DNA of 64,000 nucleotides from Aquificaceae bacterium (GTDB lineage: Bacteria; Aquificota; Aquificia; Aquificales; Aquificaceae). The stretch's first letter is position 1. Each line of letters begins with the position of its first letter. Where the stretch lies: NCBI GenBank assembly GCA_025057455.1, contig JANWWY010000002.1, forward strand, positions 1 through 64,000. The letters run 5' to 3'. The position numbers and the translations under genes are program-made. Positions 39,070 through 46,699 of the stretch are shown here, piece by piece. The notes beneath the pieces were generated by a model. That model was not told the origin of the DNA. It saw nothing but the letters and a program-made list of their open reading frames with translations, and did not search any database.

Positions 39070-40870
39070 TAAACACAAGAGGCAAGTCCGAAACATCCTT
39101 TATCTTTATGCCCGTAGTTTCAAAGTAGTAGTCCACATAGTTCTTTTCTTTTCCCACTCCTATACCCACTACGGGTGTGGTCGCCTTTATACGGTTGATT
39201 AGTCCTTTGAGTTCCTGACCTCTTAAGCCTTTGGTAGGCTCACCATCGGAGAAGACAATCATACAGCCCCTTACATGGTTTTTTATACAGTAGAGCTGAA
39301 GGTCTTCAAAAGAAAAGAGCATAACCTTTTCAAGGTTTGTACCACCCCCCAGAAGGTTAAAAAGTTCTACAATTCTCCACTTTATACTCCCGTAATCTTC
39401 CTGAAAATCTTTTAGCCTAAAGACTCTGTCGCTGAAAACGTCAATGGAAAAGGGCATCTTTAACGAGCTTATAACTTCGGAAAAGAGAAGTAAAGCCTCT
39501 ATAGCCTTTTTTATCTTGTCTTCTTTTTTCATAGAGGTGGAAACATCTATGATTAGCTTAAAAGCCAACTCTTTTTTTGTCTTTTCTTCTCTTCTTAGGT
39601 AGAACCTTCCTCTACCTATTGAAGCCTCTACGCTTATAGCTTTTGTGTTTAATCTTCTCCCGTAAAAGTGTTTCCCAGACCATAGCTCCTCTTCCTCTGG
39701 CATTAGACCCCTAAGTTTTCTCTTTAAAGCATCAATATAAGGTTTTACATTGGATAGAAGTCTTTGATAGACCCTAAACTCTTCCTTGTTTAGTCCATAA
39801 GCCCTTTCATAAAGTTTATCTTCTTTTGAATGCTCCCCTGAGGATTTTCTTAGTTGCATACTACCTGTGGAGGATGCTGTTTGTTCTTCCCAGCCTTTTA
39901 TCAAAAAGCTTAGAAAGCCCCTGTGCTCTATGTCCACCTCAAGGGTCTTGGGTAGGAAGTGCATTAAAAATTTCACATCCCTTTCTATCATGTCAAGATA
40001 CGACATCTGCTTTAGATAGTCCTTCATCCAGTCAGGCATGTTTTTTAGGCTCTTTAGTATATCTCTTCTTTCTACTTCCGGTATATCGACGGACCTTTTG
40101 TCCTTGTATTCCATGAGCAACTTTTGAAGATGGTCTGGTAGTTTTTTTAAAAGGTCTGTCATTATCCTGCCTTTGTGAGCATCTTTTCTTACCTTCCCCC
40201 TTGCTTCGTCAAGAAGTAAATCTATATAGTTCATTTCCTGAGCTTTTTCTATGTAAGCCATGTACTTACCCAGCAGGTCTTCCATAAGTATGTCGTATGC
40301 TTCTGAGTTCTTGGCGTTAAGGTATTCATAGAGAAGCTTTTCAACATCCCTTTGCAAGTTTCCGCTCCCCAACCAACCTTTAAGCAGACTAAGAGAGAAA
40401 AGATGATGTGGATAGTAGGTATCCACCATCCTAAGTATTTGTTGGTAGTTTTTCTGTAAGGAGGCTTGAGCTGACGGATGGCTGTCTATTATCCTTTGGT
40501 CGGTTTTCATGCTTTCAAGAACAGAATACAAAACAACAAAGGATGTGGGCGTAAAGCCAAACTTATAAAACTCCCTCTGTCCTAACCTCCAGAGGTATAG
40601 TTCTGTGCTAAATAGATACTCTATTTGGTGCCTTATGGTGTTTATGGCATCCTCTTCAGATGTTTGGGAGAGGTCTTGGATGGAAAAGACAACTCCGACT
40701 GGTCTTTTTACAGGCTCTGGGACCTCTTGAACCTCTCCCTTAGCCCACATTTCGGTAAGGGGCAAAAAACGAGTGTCATACCCTGCACCCCAACCCTCAT
40801 AACTTCCTCGAACTTCTATGTGGTACTCGTCAGAAAGGAGCTTTTCTATTACCTTCCATTTCTCCTTCAC
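39023..40870 (-). CDS. VWA (von Willebrand factor type A) domain protein
   Basis: C-terminal MIDAS: 'FKLIIDVSTSMKKEDKIKKAIEALLLFSEVI' (DxSxS), 'LLGGGTNLEKVM', 'MIVFSDGEPTKG'. ATGA-type overlap with the encapsulin gene. Confidence 0.9.
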   Translation of the reverse strand: MKEKWKVIEKLLSDEYHIEVRGSYEGWGAGYDTRFLPLTEMWAKGEVQEVPEPVKRPVGVVFSIQDLSQTSEEDAINTIRHQIEYLFSTELYLWRLGQREFYKFGFTPTSFVVLYSVLESMKTDQRIIDSHPSAQASLQKNYQQILRMVDTYYPHHLFSLSLLKGWLGSGNLQRDVEKLLYEYLNAKNSEAYDILMEDLLGKYMAYIEKAQEMNYIDLLLDEARGKVRKDAHKGRIMTDLLKKLPDHLQKLLMEYKDKRSVDIPEVERRDILKSLKNMPDWMKDYLKQMSYLDMIERDVKFLMHFLPKTLEVDIEHRGFLSFLIKGWEEQTASSTGSMQLRKSSGEHSKEDKLYERAYGLNKEEFRVYQRLLSNVKPYIDALKRKLRGLMPEEEELWSGKHFYGRRLNTKAISVEASIGRGRFYLRREEKTKKELAFKLIIDVSTSMKKEDKIKKAIEALLLFSEVISSLKMPFSIDVFSDRVFRLKDFQEDYGSIKWRIVELFNLLGGGTNLEKVMLFSFEDLQLYCIKNHVRGCMIVFSDGEPTKGLRGQELKGLINRIKATTPVVGIGVGKEKNYVDYYFETTGIKIKDVSDLPLVFTRIIENQAKRLLAFQ

Positions 40871-41715
40871 TTTTCACCTATTACCATTATAGAACCCGGT
40901 CTTTTTATCCTCGGTGCGACTATTTCCATAACTCTAAAGTGGTGCACCATGTTGGTAGATTCCACATAGGCAAGACTAAAGTCAAGGGCCACTACCAAGT
41001 CCATATTCTGGGGTCCTGCGGAGACCAGTATGGCTTTATTTTCTGGCACTATGGGCGTGTAATATACATCCGATACCAGCTTCTTTATCTGTTCTATTTC
41101 CAAAAGACCAGTGTTGTGGTATACCCTGTTTAGCTTGAAGTATTCCTTCGGGTTTAGAAGCAGGTGATAAGGTCCATAGAAGCCCTTTTCTGATAGTTTG
41201 CTTATAGCCAGGGACACGTCATTAAAGGCATTTCCGAGAACATCCCAATCACTCATAGACATGCTTTGCCTGCCTTCCACTGTAAGGAAGCCTTCAATAT
41301 CAAGCCTTGGATTTCCATGTATGATAAGCGTATCTTCCGCAACGGCTGTAGCAAAGGAAGCAGCGGATGCCTGAGAAGTCTCAATGGGTAGATTAAACTG
41401 CCTAAAGTATTCTAAGTCTCTCCAACTTATGGAGAAGGGTTTATATATGGTTGGAAGGGTTATGTGTTTTCTTCTGCCTGTTCTTACTGGTTCACAAGAC
41501 TCGCTTTCTTCTCCCGGTCTTACCTCACAGACGCCGGGCTCTACACCGAGGTATACATCGTAAGAAATAACCTGATGTCCTACGCCTATGGGTCCCACTA
41601 CGGGCATAAACCTCCTGCATATTAGCGTTTTCTTCGCTACTTCAATTATGGCATTCTCAAGTTGTGCCCACTCTTCAAAGGTGATGGGTGATTGGTCCCT
41701 TCCTAAGAAGTCCAT
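40867..41715 (-). CDS. family 1 encapsulin nanocompartment shell protein (linocin M18-like)
   Basis: 'MDFLGRDQSPITFEEWAQLENAIIEVAKKTLICRRFMPVVGPIGVG', 'DTLIIHGNPRLDIEGFLTVEGRQSMSMSDW', 'GFYGPYHLLLNPKEYFKL', 'VALDFSLAYVESTNMVHHFRVMEIVAPRIKRPGSIMVI'. RBS AGGAGGTG upstream. Confidence 0.93.
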   Translation of the reverse strand: MDFLGRDQSPITFEEWAQLENAIIEVAKKTLICRRFMPVVGPIGVGHQVISYDVYLGVEPGVCEVRPGEESESCEPVRTGRRKHITLPTIYKPFSISWRDLEYFRQFNLPIETSQASAASFATAVAEDTLIIHGNPRLDIEGFLTVEGRQSMSMSDWDVLGNAFNDVSLAISKLSEKGFYGPYHLLLNPKEYFKLNRVYHNTGLLEIEQIKKLVSDVYYTPIVPENKAILVSAGPQNMDLVVALDFSLAYVESTNMVHHFRVMEIVAPRIKRPGSIMVIGEK

Positions 41716-41732
41716 TTTTACACCTCCTTATG

Positions 41733-42773
41733 CTAAATTATACGCCAGTACTCTTCAAAAGCTATCCAAGTTTTTGGAACTATTTCCTCCAAATTGTCCC
41801 ATCTTTTCATGTGTTTTTTTCTTTTTTCCGCTGCTCTCCACAGGCTATTTCCAAATATGTCCTGCGCCTCTTCCTCAAAGTCTTGTAAATCCCCATTAGC
41901 CAAAGCCTTCCCTGCCATACTGCCAGATAGCACCGCATTGGCTATGCCACCACCCGTTATTGGATGACAGAAGCCTCCGGCATCACCAACAAGAACCACT
42001 CTTCCTCTAACGAGGGGCAAAAGACCATCCGCAGGTATCCATCCACCTGTCCTTTTGATAACTCTTCCCTCTACAACACCTATGTTAATTAACTCCTCTA
42101 CAAACTTCTTTAGACTTTCCATCACATTTATGGGATATTCTGGGTCTATACCTACGCCCACGTTTGCCACGCTACCCTTTGGAAAAACCCACCCGTACCC
42201 GCCTGGTATGTAGTCTCTGAAGTATATGAGTAAATCCTTTAGTTTCTCTCTTAAGGGCATTGTGGCTTGTGCGGTAGTGAGAAAGTTTTCCGTAACTTTT
42301 CCCGTGAGTTTTGCCACCTTTGACCTAGGTCCGTCAGCACCTACGACAAAGTTAGCCTTTACGCCAAACACCGCTCTTGTGTCTATGTTTTCAAGCCATG
42401 CGTATCCGTCCTCGAAGCCCAAAAACCGAGTCCTTAACAGGATTTCTGTCCCCTTTTCCTGAGCCAAAAGTGCTATGTTGTAGTCAAACACTTCCCTGTT
42501 TAGCACAAAGCCCTCAGACCACATTTCTACTATCTGTCCCCAAGGTGTGTAATGAAGCATACTTTCTACACTTTGAGCTATAGCCTCTTGAGTGAAAAAC
42601 TCTCTAAACTGGTTGAAAAGTTGAAGGGGTACAAACTCCGCACATTGCACAGGCGTGCCTATTCTCCTTTTTATGTCTATGAGTAGAACCTTAAAGCCCC
42701 TTTTTGCAAGCTCGTAGGCACAGGTGGAGCCTGCCGGTCCTCCACCTACAATTAAGACGTCAACCTTTCTCAT
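41733..42773 (-). CDS. geranylgeranyl reductase-family FAD-dependent oxidoreductase
   Basis: 'VDVLIVGGGPAGSTCAYELAKRGFKVLLIDIKRRIGTPVQCAEFVP', 'VVGADGPRSKVAKLTG', 'LVGDAGGFCHPITGGGIANAVLSG'. Confidence 0.93.
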   Translation of the reverse strand: MRKVDVLIVGGGPAGSTCAYELAKRGFKVLLIDIKRRIGTPVQCAEFVPLQLFNQFREFFTQEAIAQSVESMLHYTPWGQIVEMWSEGFVLNREVFDYNIALLAQEKGTEILLRTRFLGFEDGYAWLENIDTRAVFGVKANFVVGADGPRSKVAKLTGKVTENFLTTAQATMPLREKLKDLLIYFRDYIPGGYGWVFPKGSVANVGVGIDPEYPINVMESLKKFVEELINIGVVEGRVIKRTGGWIPADGLLPLVRGRVVLVGDAGGFCHPITGGGIANAVLSGSMAGKALANGDLQDFEEEAQDIFGNSLWRAAEKRKKHMKRWDNLEEIVPKTWIAFEEYWRII

Positions 42774-43038
42774 TTTTTCTGCTTATGGTGCTAGATGCCC
42801 TAAATCCTATACTGAACCTCTCTTCCGCATAAATTTCTATGCCAGTCCTTGGGTTTTTTATAAACCTACCACCAAGCCTTTTTATTTTAAAGACTCCAAA
42901 ACCCCTAAGCTCAAGCCTTCCATTTTCCATTACCACATTTATAAGCTCTTCAAAGAAACTATCCACAAAATTCCTCGCCTCCTCTCTACTCAGATTAAAT
43001 TCCCTTCTAAGGCTTTCTATTAGGTCTGCTCTTTTCAT
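42760..43038 (-). CDS. HU/IHF-family DNA-binding protein
   Basis: 'MKRADLIESLRREFNLSREEARNFVDSFFEELINVVMENGRLELRGFGVFKIKRLGGRFIKNPRTGIEIYAEERFSIGFRAS'. Confidence 0.95.
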   Translation of the reverse strand: MKRADLIESLRREFNLSREEARNFVDSFFEELINVVMENGRLELRGFGVFKIKRLGGRFIKNPRTGIEIYAEERFSIGFRASSTISRKNEKG

Positions 43039-43465
43039 CCTTTTCCTCCACGTAAAAGGTCCTTACCCTTGAACCCTTACCTATGGCCAAAGCTTTGTCC
43101 TCTTTTCTGTAGTAGATTATCTTGTCCGCATCTACGAAGTTTTGACCTTCTTCTACCCTGGCTTTTCCTTCAAGGGTTATAACCTCATCTACAACATCGT
43201 ATAACATCCTGTCCGCAAAGCCTCTTCTGTTGCCTTCAACGTATTTTACATTGCCCTCTGCTTCTATAAGTTTTGCCTTTTTCTTTTCGTCCAAATAGAT
43301 TACGACCCTTTGAGCCGTCAGAAGGGCATTGCCCCTAGTCATTCTTACATTTCCCGTGTATATAATCTTGTCCCTTTCGTAGGTAAGACTGTCCGCCTCC
43401 CCAACTATAGGTTGTGCAAAGACAAAAATTGGAAAAAGCAGTAGAAGGATGGTCATTTTTTTCAT
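43007..43465 (-). CDS. LptA/OstA-like LPS transport periplasmic protein
   Basis: 'VGEADSLTYERDKIIYTGNVRMTRGNALLTAQRVVIYLDEKKKAKLIEAEGNVKYVEGNRRGFAD'; next to LptC-like and KdsC-like genes. Confidence 0.9.
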   Translation of the reverse strand: MKKMTILLLLFPIFVFAQPIVGEADSLTYERDKIIYTGNVRMTRGNALLTAQRVVIYLDEKKKAKLIEAEGNVKYVEGNRRGFADRMLYDVVDEVITLEGKARVEEGQNFVDADKIIYYRKEDKALAIGKGSRVRTFYVEEKDEKSRPNRKP

Positions 43466-43953
43466 TCCATAATCACCCTTGCCCTACTAATTATAACTTG
43501 CACAGGTCTAAGCTTTATTTGAAAGCCTGTACCTTCCACTCTGTTTTTTCCTTCCGTCAGAGTTATCTCGCCATCTCCACCAAACTCCCCCTCTTTTAGG
43601 TCCACGTACGCCTCTTTTGCGATTGCTGTAATGTCCTTTGAATGTAGTCTTATGCCTCCCAAGAGTTTTCCTTTCCCTGTAAACCTATCTATGTATGCCT
43701 CACCTGCCCATATGTGTGCATCCTCTGAAGTTAGTTCTACCCCAAAGAACCTTACATCTTTACCCACAACCTCTAAGGTTTTTCCTTTTATTGTCCACTC
43801 AATACCCTGTTTGCTATATGCCTTTATGGTCACGCCCTCTAACAGGTTAACCATCTCTTCTCTACCTTTTACCACCTTAAAATTGTCCACATAAACCCTT
43901 AATTGGTATGCTATAAATATTATGAATAGACTCAAAAAGAAAATTCTAAGCAT
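43462..43953 (-). CDS. LptC-like LPS export protein
   Basis: Single N-terminal TM; 'LLEGVTIKAYSKQGIEWTIKGKTLEVVGKDVRFFGVEL'; operon position. Confidence 0.85.
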   Translation of the reverse strand: MLRIFFLSLFIIFIAYQLRVYVDNFKVVKGREEMVNLLEGVTIKAYSKQGIEWTIKGKTLEVVGKDVRFFGVELTSEDAHIWAGEAYIDRFTGKGKLLGGIRLHSKDITAIAKEAYVDLKEGEFGGDGEITLTEGKNRVEGTGFQIKLRPVQVIISRARVIME

Positions 43954-44467
43954 AGTAATGCTTTACCGCTTCTTCCCATTGTCCTCTTTGTTTTAACAAA
44001 AATTCTATGGCTTCCCTCACAGCTCCTTCTCCTCCCTTTGCTTTTGTAACGTAAATAGCGTGTCTCTTTAACTCTTCTGGTGAATCAGCCACCACCATGG
44101 GAAAACCTACCCTCCTTAACACGGGAAGGTCCACGTAGTCATCCCCCAGAAATGCCACATTTTCATACTTTAGAGATAGCCTGCCGAGAATCTCCTCCAG
44201 TATGGGCAGTTTATTGTTTAATCCTAAGTGTATTTCCTCTATGCCAAGCTCTTCAAGCCTGTTTATGAGTGCCAGACTTTTCCTTCCGGAGATTACGCCT
44301 ATCCTTATGTTTGCCCTCTGAGCCAGCTTAATGCCGAGACCGTCCTTGACGTTGAATACCTTTATCTCTTCACCCTGAGACGTATAGTACAGCCTGCCGT
44401 CCGTGAGAACACCGTCCACATCCAAGAGCAAAATTTTTACCCTCGTAGCCCTCTCTTTAATGTCCAT
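43946..44467 (-). CDS. kdsC: HAD-IIIA 3-deoxy-D-manno-octulosonate 8-phosphate phosphatase (KdsC-like)
   Basis: 'KILLLDVDGVLTDGRLYYTSQGEEIKVFNVKDGLGIKLAQRANIRIGVISGRKS', 'AFLGDDYVDLPVLRRVGFPMVVADS'. Confidence 0.93.
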   Translation of the reverse strand: MDIKERATRVKILLLDVDGVLTDGRLYYTSQGEEIKVFNVKDGLGIKLAQRANIRIGVISGRKSLALINRLEELGIEEIHLGLNNKLPILEEILGRLSLKYENVAFLGDDYVDLPVLRRVGFPMVVADSPEELKRHAIYVTKAKGGEGAVREAIEFLLKQRGQWEEAVKHYYA

Positions 44468-44474
44468 CTTTTGT

Positions 44475-45566
44475 CTATGCGTAGCTCTCCTTTAGCTTTC
44501 TTATTCTCCAGAGAGCTCGGCTATCCTCTGGAGCTATTAAACTATACGCCTTTCCGTATGCCCCTATCCTACCAGTCCTTCCTATTCTGTGGATGTATAC
44601 TTCAGGGTCTTCTGGTATGTGATAGTTTATTACGAGGCTTACACCCTTTATGTCCAGACCCCTAGAGGCCACATCGGTAGCAACCACTATCTTGACTTTT
44701 CCCTCTTTAAATAGTCTCAGGGAATTCTCTCTTTGTTTCTGCGTCATATCACCGTGAAGGGAAACTACGTTAAAGCCTCTTTTCTTCAATTCCTCCGCTA
44801 TGTCCCTTGCATCCTTTTTAGTTTTCACGAAGATTATGATTTTTTCCAGTATGTGTTCTCTTACAATCTTCTCAAGCTCTGAAAGCTTTTGTCCAGATGA
44901 GCTGAGTTTTATGAGTCTTTCTTCTATCCTTGGTTTTAGCTCCTCTGTTATGACTCTTACAAATTTGTAATCCCTTCTGAGGTGCCTCTTAGCCAAGTCT
45001 TCTACTTGTCTGTCTATGGTTGCTGAAAAGAGGAAGGTTTGTCTTTCCTTGGGAAGTTGGGATATTATCCATTCAATGTCCTCTATAAAACCCATATCTA
45101 ACATTCTGTCCGCTTCATCAAGGACAAAGTATTTGAGCGTTTCAAAGTTGAAGAGTCCTCTCATGATAAGGTCTTTTATCCTTCCAGGTGTGCCCACTAC
45201 TATGTTGGGAACAACCTTCCATAGAAGTTCAACATCCTTCTGTACGGGAGTTCCACCATAGAAGCTAAAAACTTTTATACCCTTGTACTTGGAAAGCTGA
45301 TATAGTTGTTCTTTAACCTGAAGGGCAAGTTCTCTTGTGGGTGCCATTATAAGGGCTGTTGTACCTTCCTCCTTCTTACTGCCTTCTATGATTGGAATGC
45401 CGAAGGCTGCAGTTTTTCCAGTTCCCGTAGCCGCCTGTCCAAGAATGTCGTAACCCTTAAGCGCCAAAGGTATGGCTTCCTTCTGTATGGGTGTTGGTTT
45501 TTCAAAACCCATGTCTTTCAGGGCTTTCCTTGTGGGTAAACTTAGTTGTGAAAAGTCAAATTCCAT
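44475..45566 (-). CDS. DEAD-box RNA helicase
   Basis: 'AATGTGKTAAFGIPII', 'PTRELALQVKEQ', 'VLDEADRMLDMGF', 'FSATID', 'DVASRGLDIKGVSLVINYHIPEDPEVYIHRIGRTGR'. Confidence 0.97.
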   Translation of the reverse strand: MEFDFSQLSLPTRKALKDMGFEKPTPIQKEAIPLALKGYDILGQAATGTGKTAAFGIPIIEGSKKEEGTTALIMAPTRELALQVKEQLYQLSKYKGIKVFSFYGGTPVQKDVELLWKVVPNIVVGTPGRIKDLIMRGLFNFETLKYFVLDEADRMLDMGFIEDIEWIISQLPKERQTFLFSATIDRQVEDLAKRHLRRDYKFVRVITEELKPRIEERLIKLSSSGQKLSELEKIVREHILEKIIIFVKTKKDARDIAEELKKRGFNVVSLHGDMTQKQRENSLRLFKEGKVKIVVATDVASRGLDIKGVSLVINYHIPEDPEVYIHRIGRTGRIGAYGKAYSLIAPEDSRALWRIRKLKESYA

Positions 45567-45654
45567 TTTTTCCTCCTTTTTATATATCCTTTTCTAATTA
45601 TAAGCGTGTGTTTAAAAATTACAATGAATCGGCTCAGAAGAAAAGATATTAAAG

Positions 45655-45680
45655 GCTGGAGGGAGAGCCTCCGGCTTTTT
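45655..45680 (+). terminator. rho-independent terminator-like hairpin
   Basis: GCTGGAGG-GAGAG-CCTCCGGC followed by TTTTT (8-bp stem with one G-T). Confidence 0.6.
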
Positions 45681-46235
45681 GAATTATATCCCCCTTGTCA
45701 ACTCCTTATATTTCTTTCTGTCTTTCCTCCAAAGGTCAAAACGGTCTATGTGAAGAAGTTCGGTCTTTAAAACTAATCATTCAGTCTATTACATCGGGTG
45801 AGAAATTAATCATGGCATTGTAGCAAGCCTCCTTCACCTTCCCTACTCTGTAGGCTTTTGCCTCATGCATCATAGGTAAACCACGAGTCATGCAACACCC
45901 TATTTTTACACCATCATTCTATTTGTCCAGAAAACTTTGCCAGAAAATCTTCTTATTTTCTGAGTTCTCGCTCTGTTTGTGTTTGCTACCTTTTCTAAAT
46001 ATGTGGTAGGAGTTTATGCTTAGGTCTACGTGTGAGGTATGAGAGCATGAAAAGTGCCATGATTTGCTAGTCTGAGAGTTTCGGCTTTTTTCTTACTTTG
46101 GGCTTTGACTGAATGAGCTTGTAGAAGGCTTCTATCTTCAATAGAACTTTGCGATACAATACTTGTAGTTGCATAACATACTTTTTATATCTCTTACTCA
46201 ACATATAAGAAACAGTTAGTGCGAATTAGAAAGTA

Positions 46236-46334
46236 GGGAGAGTTTGACGCGCTGGTGCGGTCCCGGGACTTCAAATCCCGTGAGGGACACTTCGGAGGGT
46301 CTCTGGAGGGTTCGATTCCCTCACTCTCCCGCCA
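46236..46334 (+). tRNA. selC: tRNA-Sec (selenocysteine, anticodon TCA), CCA encoded
   Basis: 8-bp acceptor GGGAGAGT/ACTCTCCC, anticodon arm GGGACTTCAAATCCC, long variable arm, T-arm GAGGGTTCGATTCCCTC, G discriminator + CCA; 99 nt. Confidence 0.93.
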
Positions 46335-46347
46335 TAATTTAGAAACT

Positions 46348-46680
46348 ATGAGGGTGGCACAATACATAAGAGGTGGGCTAAAAAACCTCGTAGATAAAAA
46401 GCCCGAGGGCTACACAGAACTTGGAAAATGCACCTCTGGCTGTCACAGCGTAAGCTTTTTCATAAGGGGAACTTCTGAAAGAGTGGAGGATGTAAAATTT
46501 ATCGCAAGCAAGAGGTGTAAAAAGCTGTTGGCGATAGCGGATTTGGTGGCGGAGAAGATAAGGGAAAGGGGTAAGGTTTATTTGGAAGAGGAGGAAATTC
46601 TCAAGTACTTTTCAGAGGAAAAGGAGCAGGATAAGTTAAAGGAAAGGCTTTCCATAGTTAGGACAGCTCTAAACCTTTGA
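46348..46680 (+). CDS. hypothetical protein (Cys-containing, 111 aa)
   Basis: Listed ORF start lies inside tRNA-Sec; ATG 46348 is the first plausible start. 'ELGKCTSGCHSVSFFIRG...SKRCKKLLAIADLVAEKI'. Confidence 0.7.
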   Translation: MRVAQYIRGGLKNLVDKKPEGYTELGKCTSGCHSVSFFIRGTSERVEDVKFIASKRCKKLLAIADLVAEKIRERGKVYLEEEEILKYFSEEKEQDKLKERLSIVRTALNL

Positions 46681-46699
46681 GAAATATATAATTAACCCT

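Noticed and set aside
46255-46347. N-terminal extension of the 46348-46680 protein
   Set aside because: Lies within tRNA-Sec.
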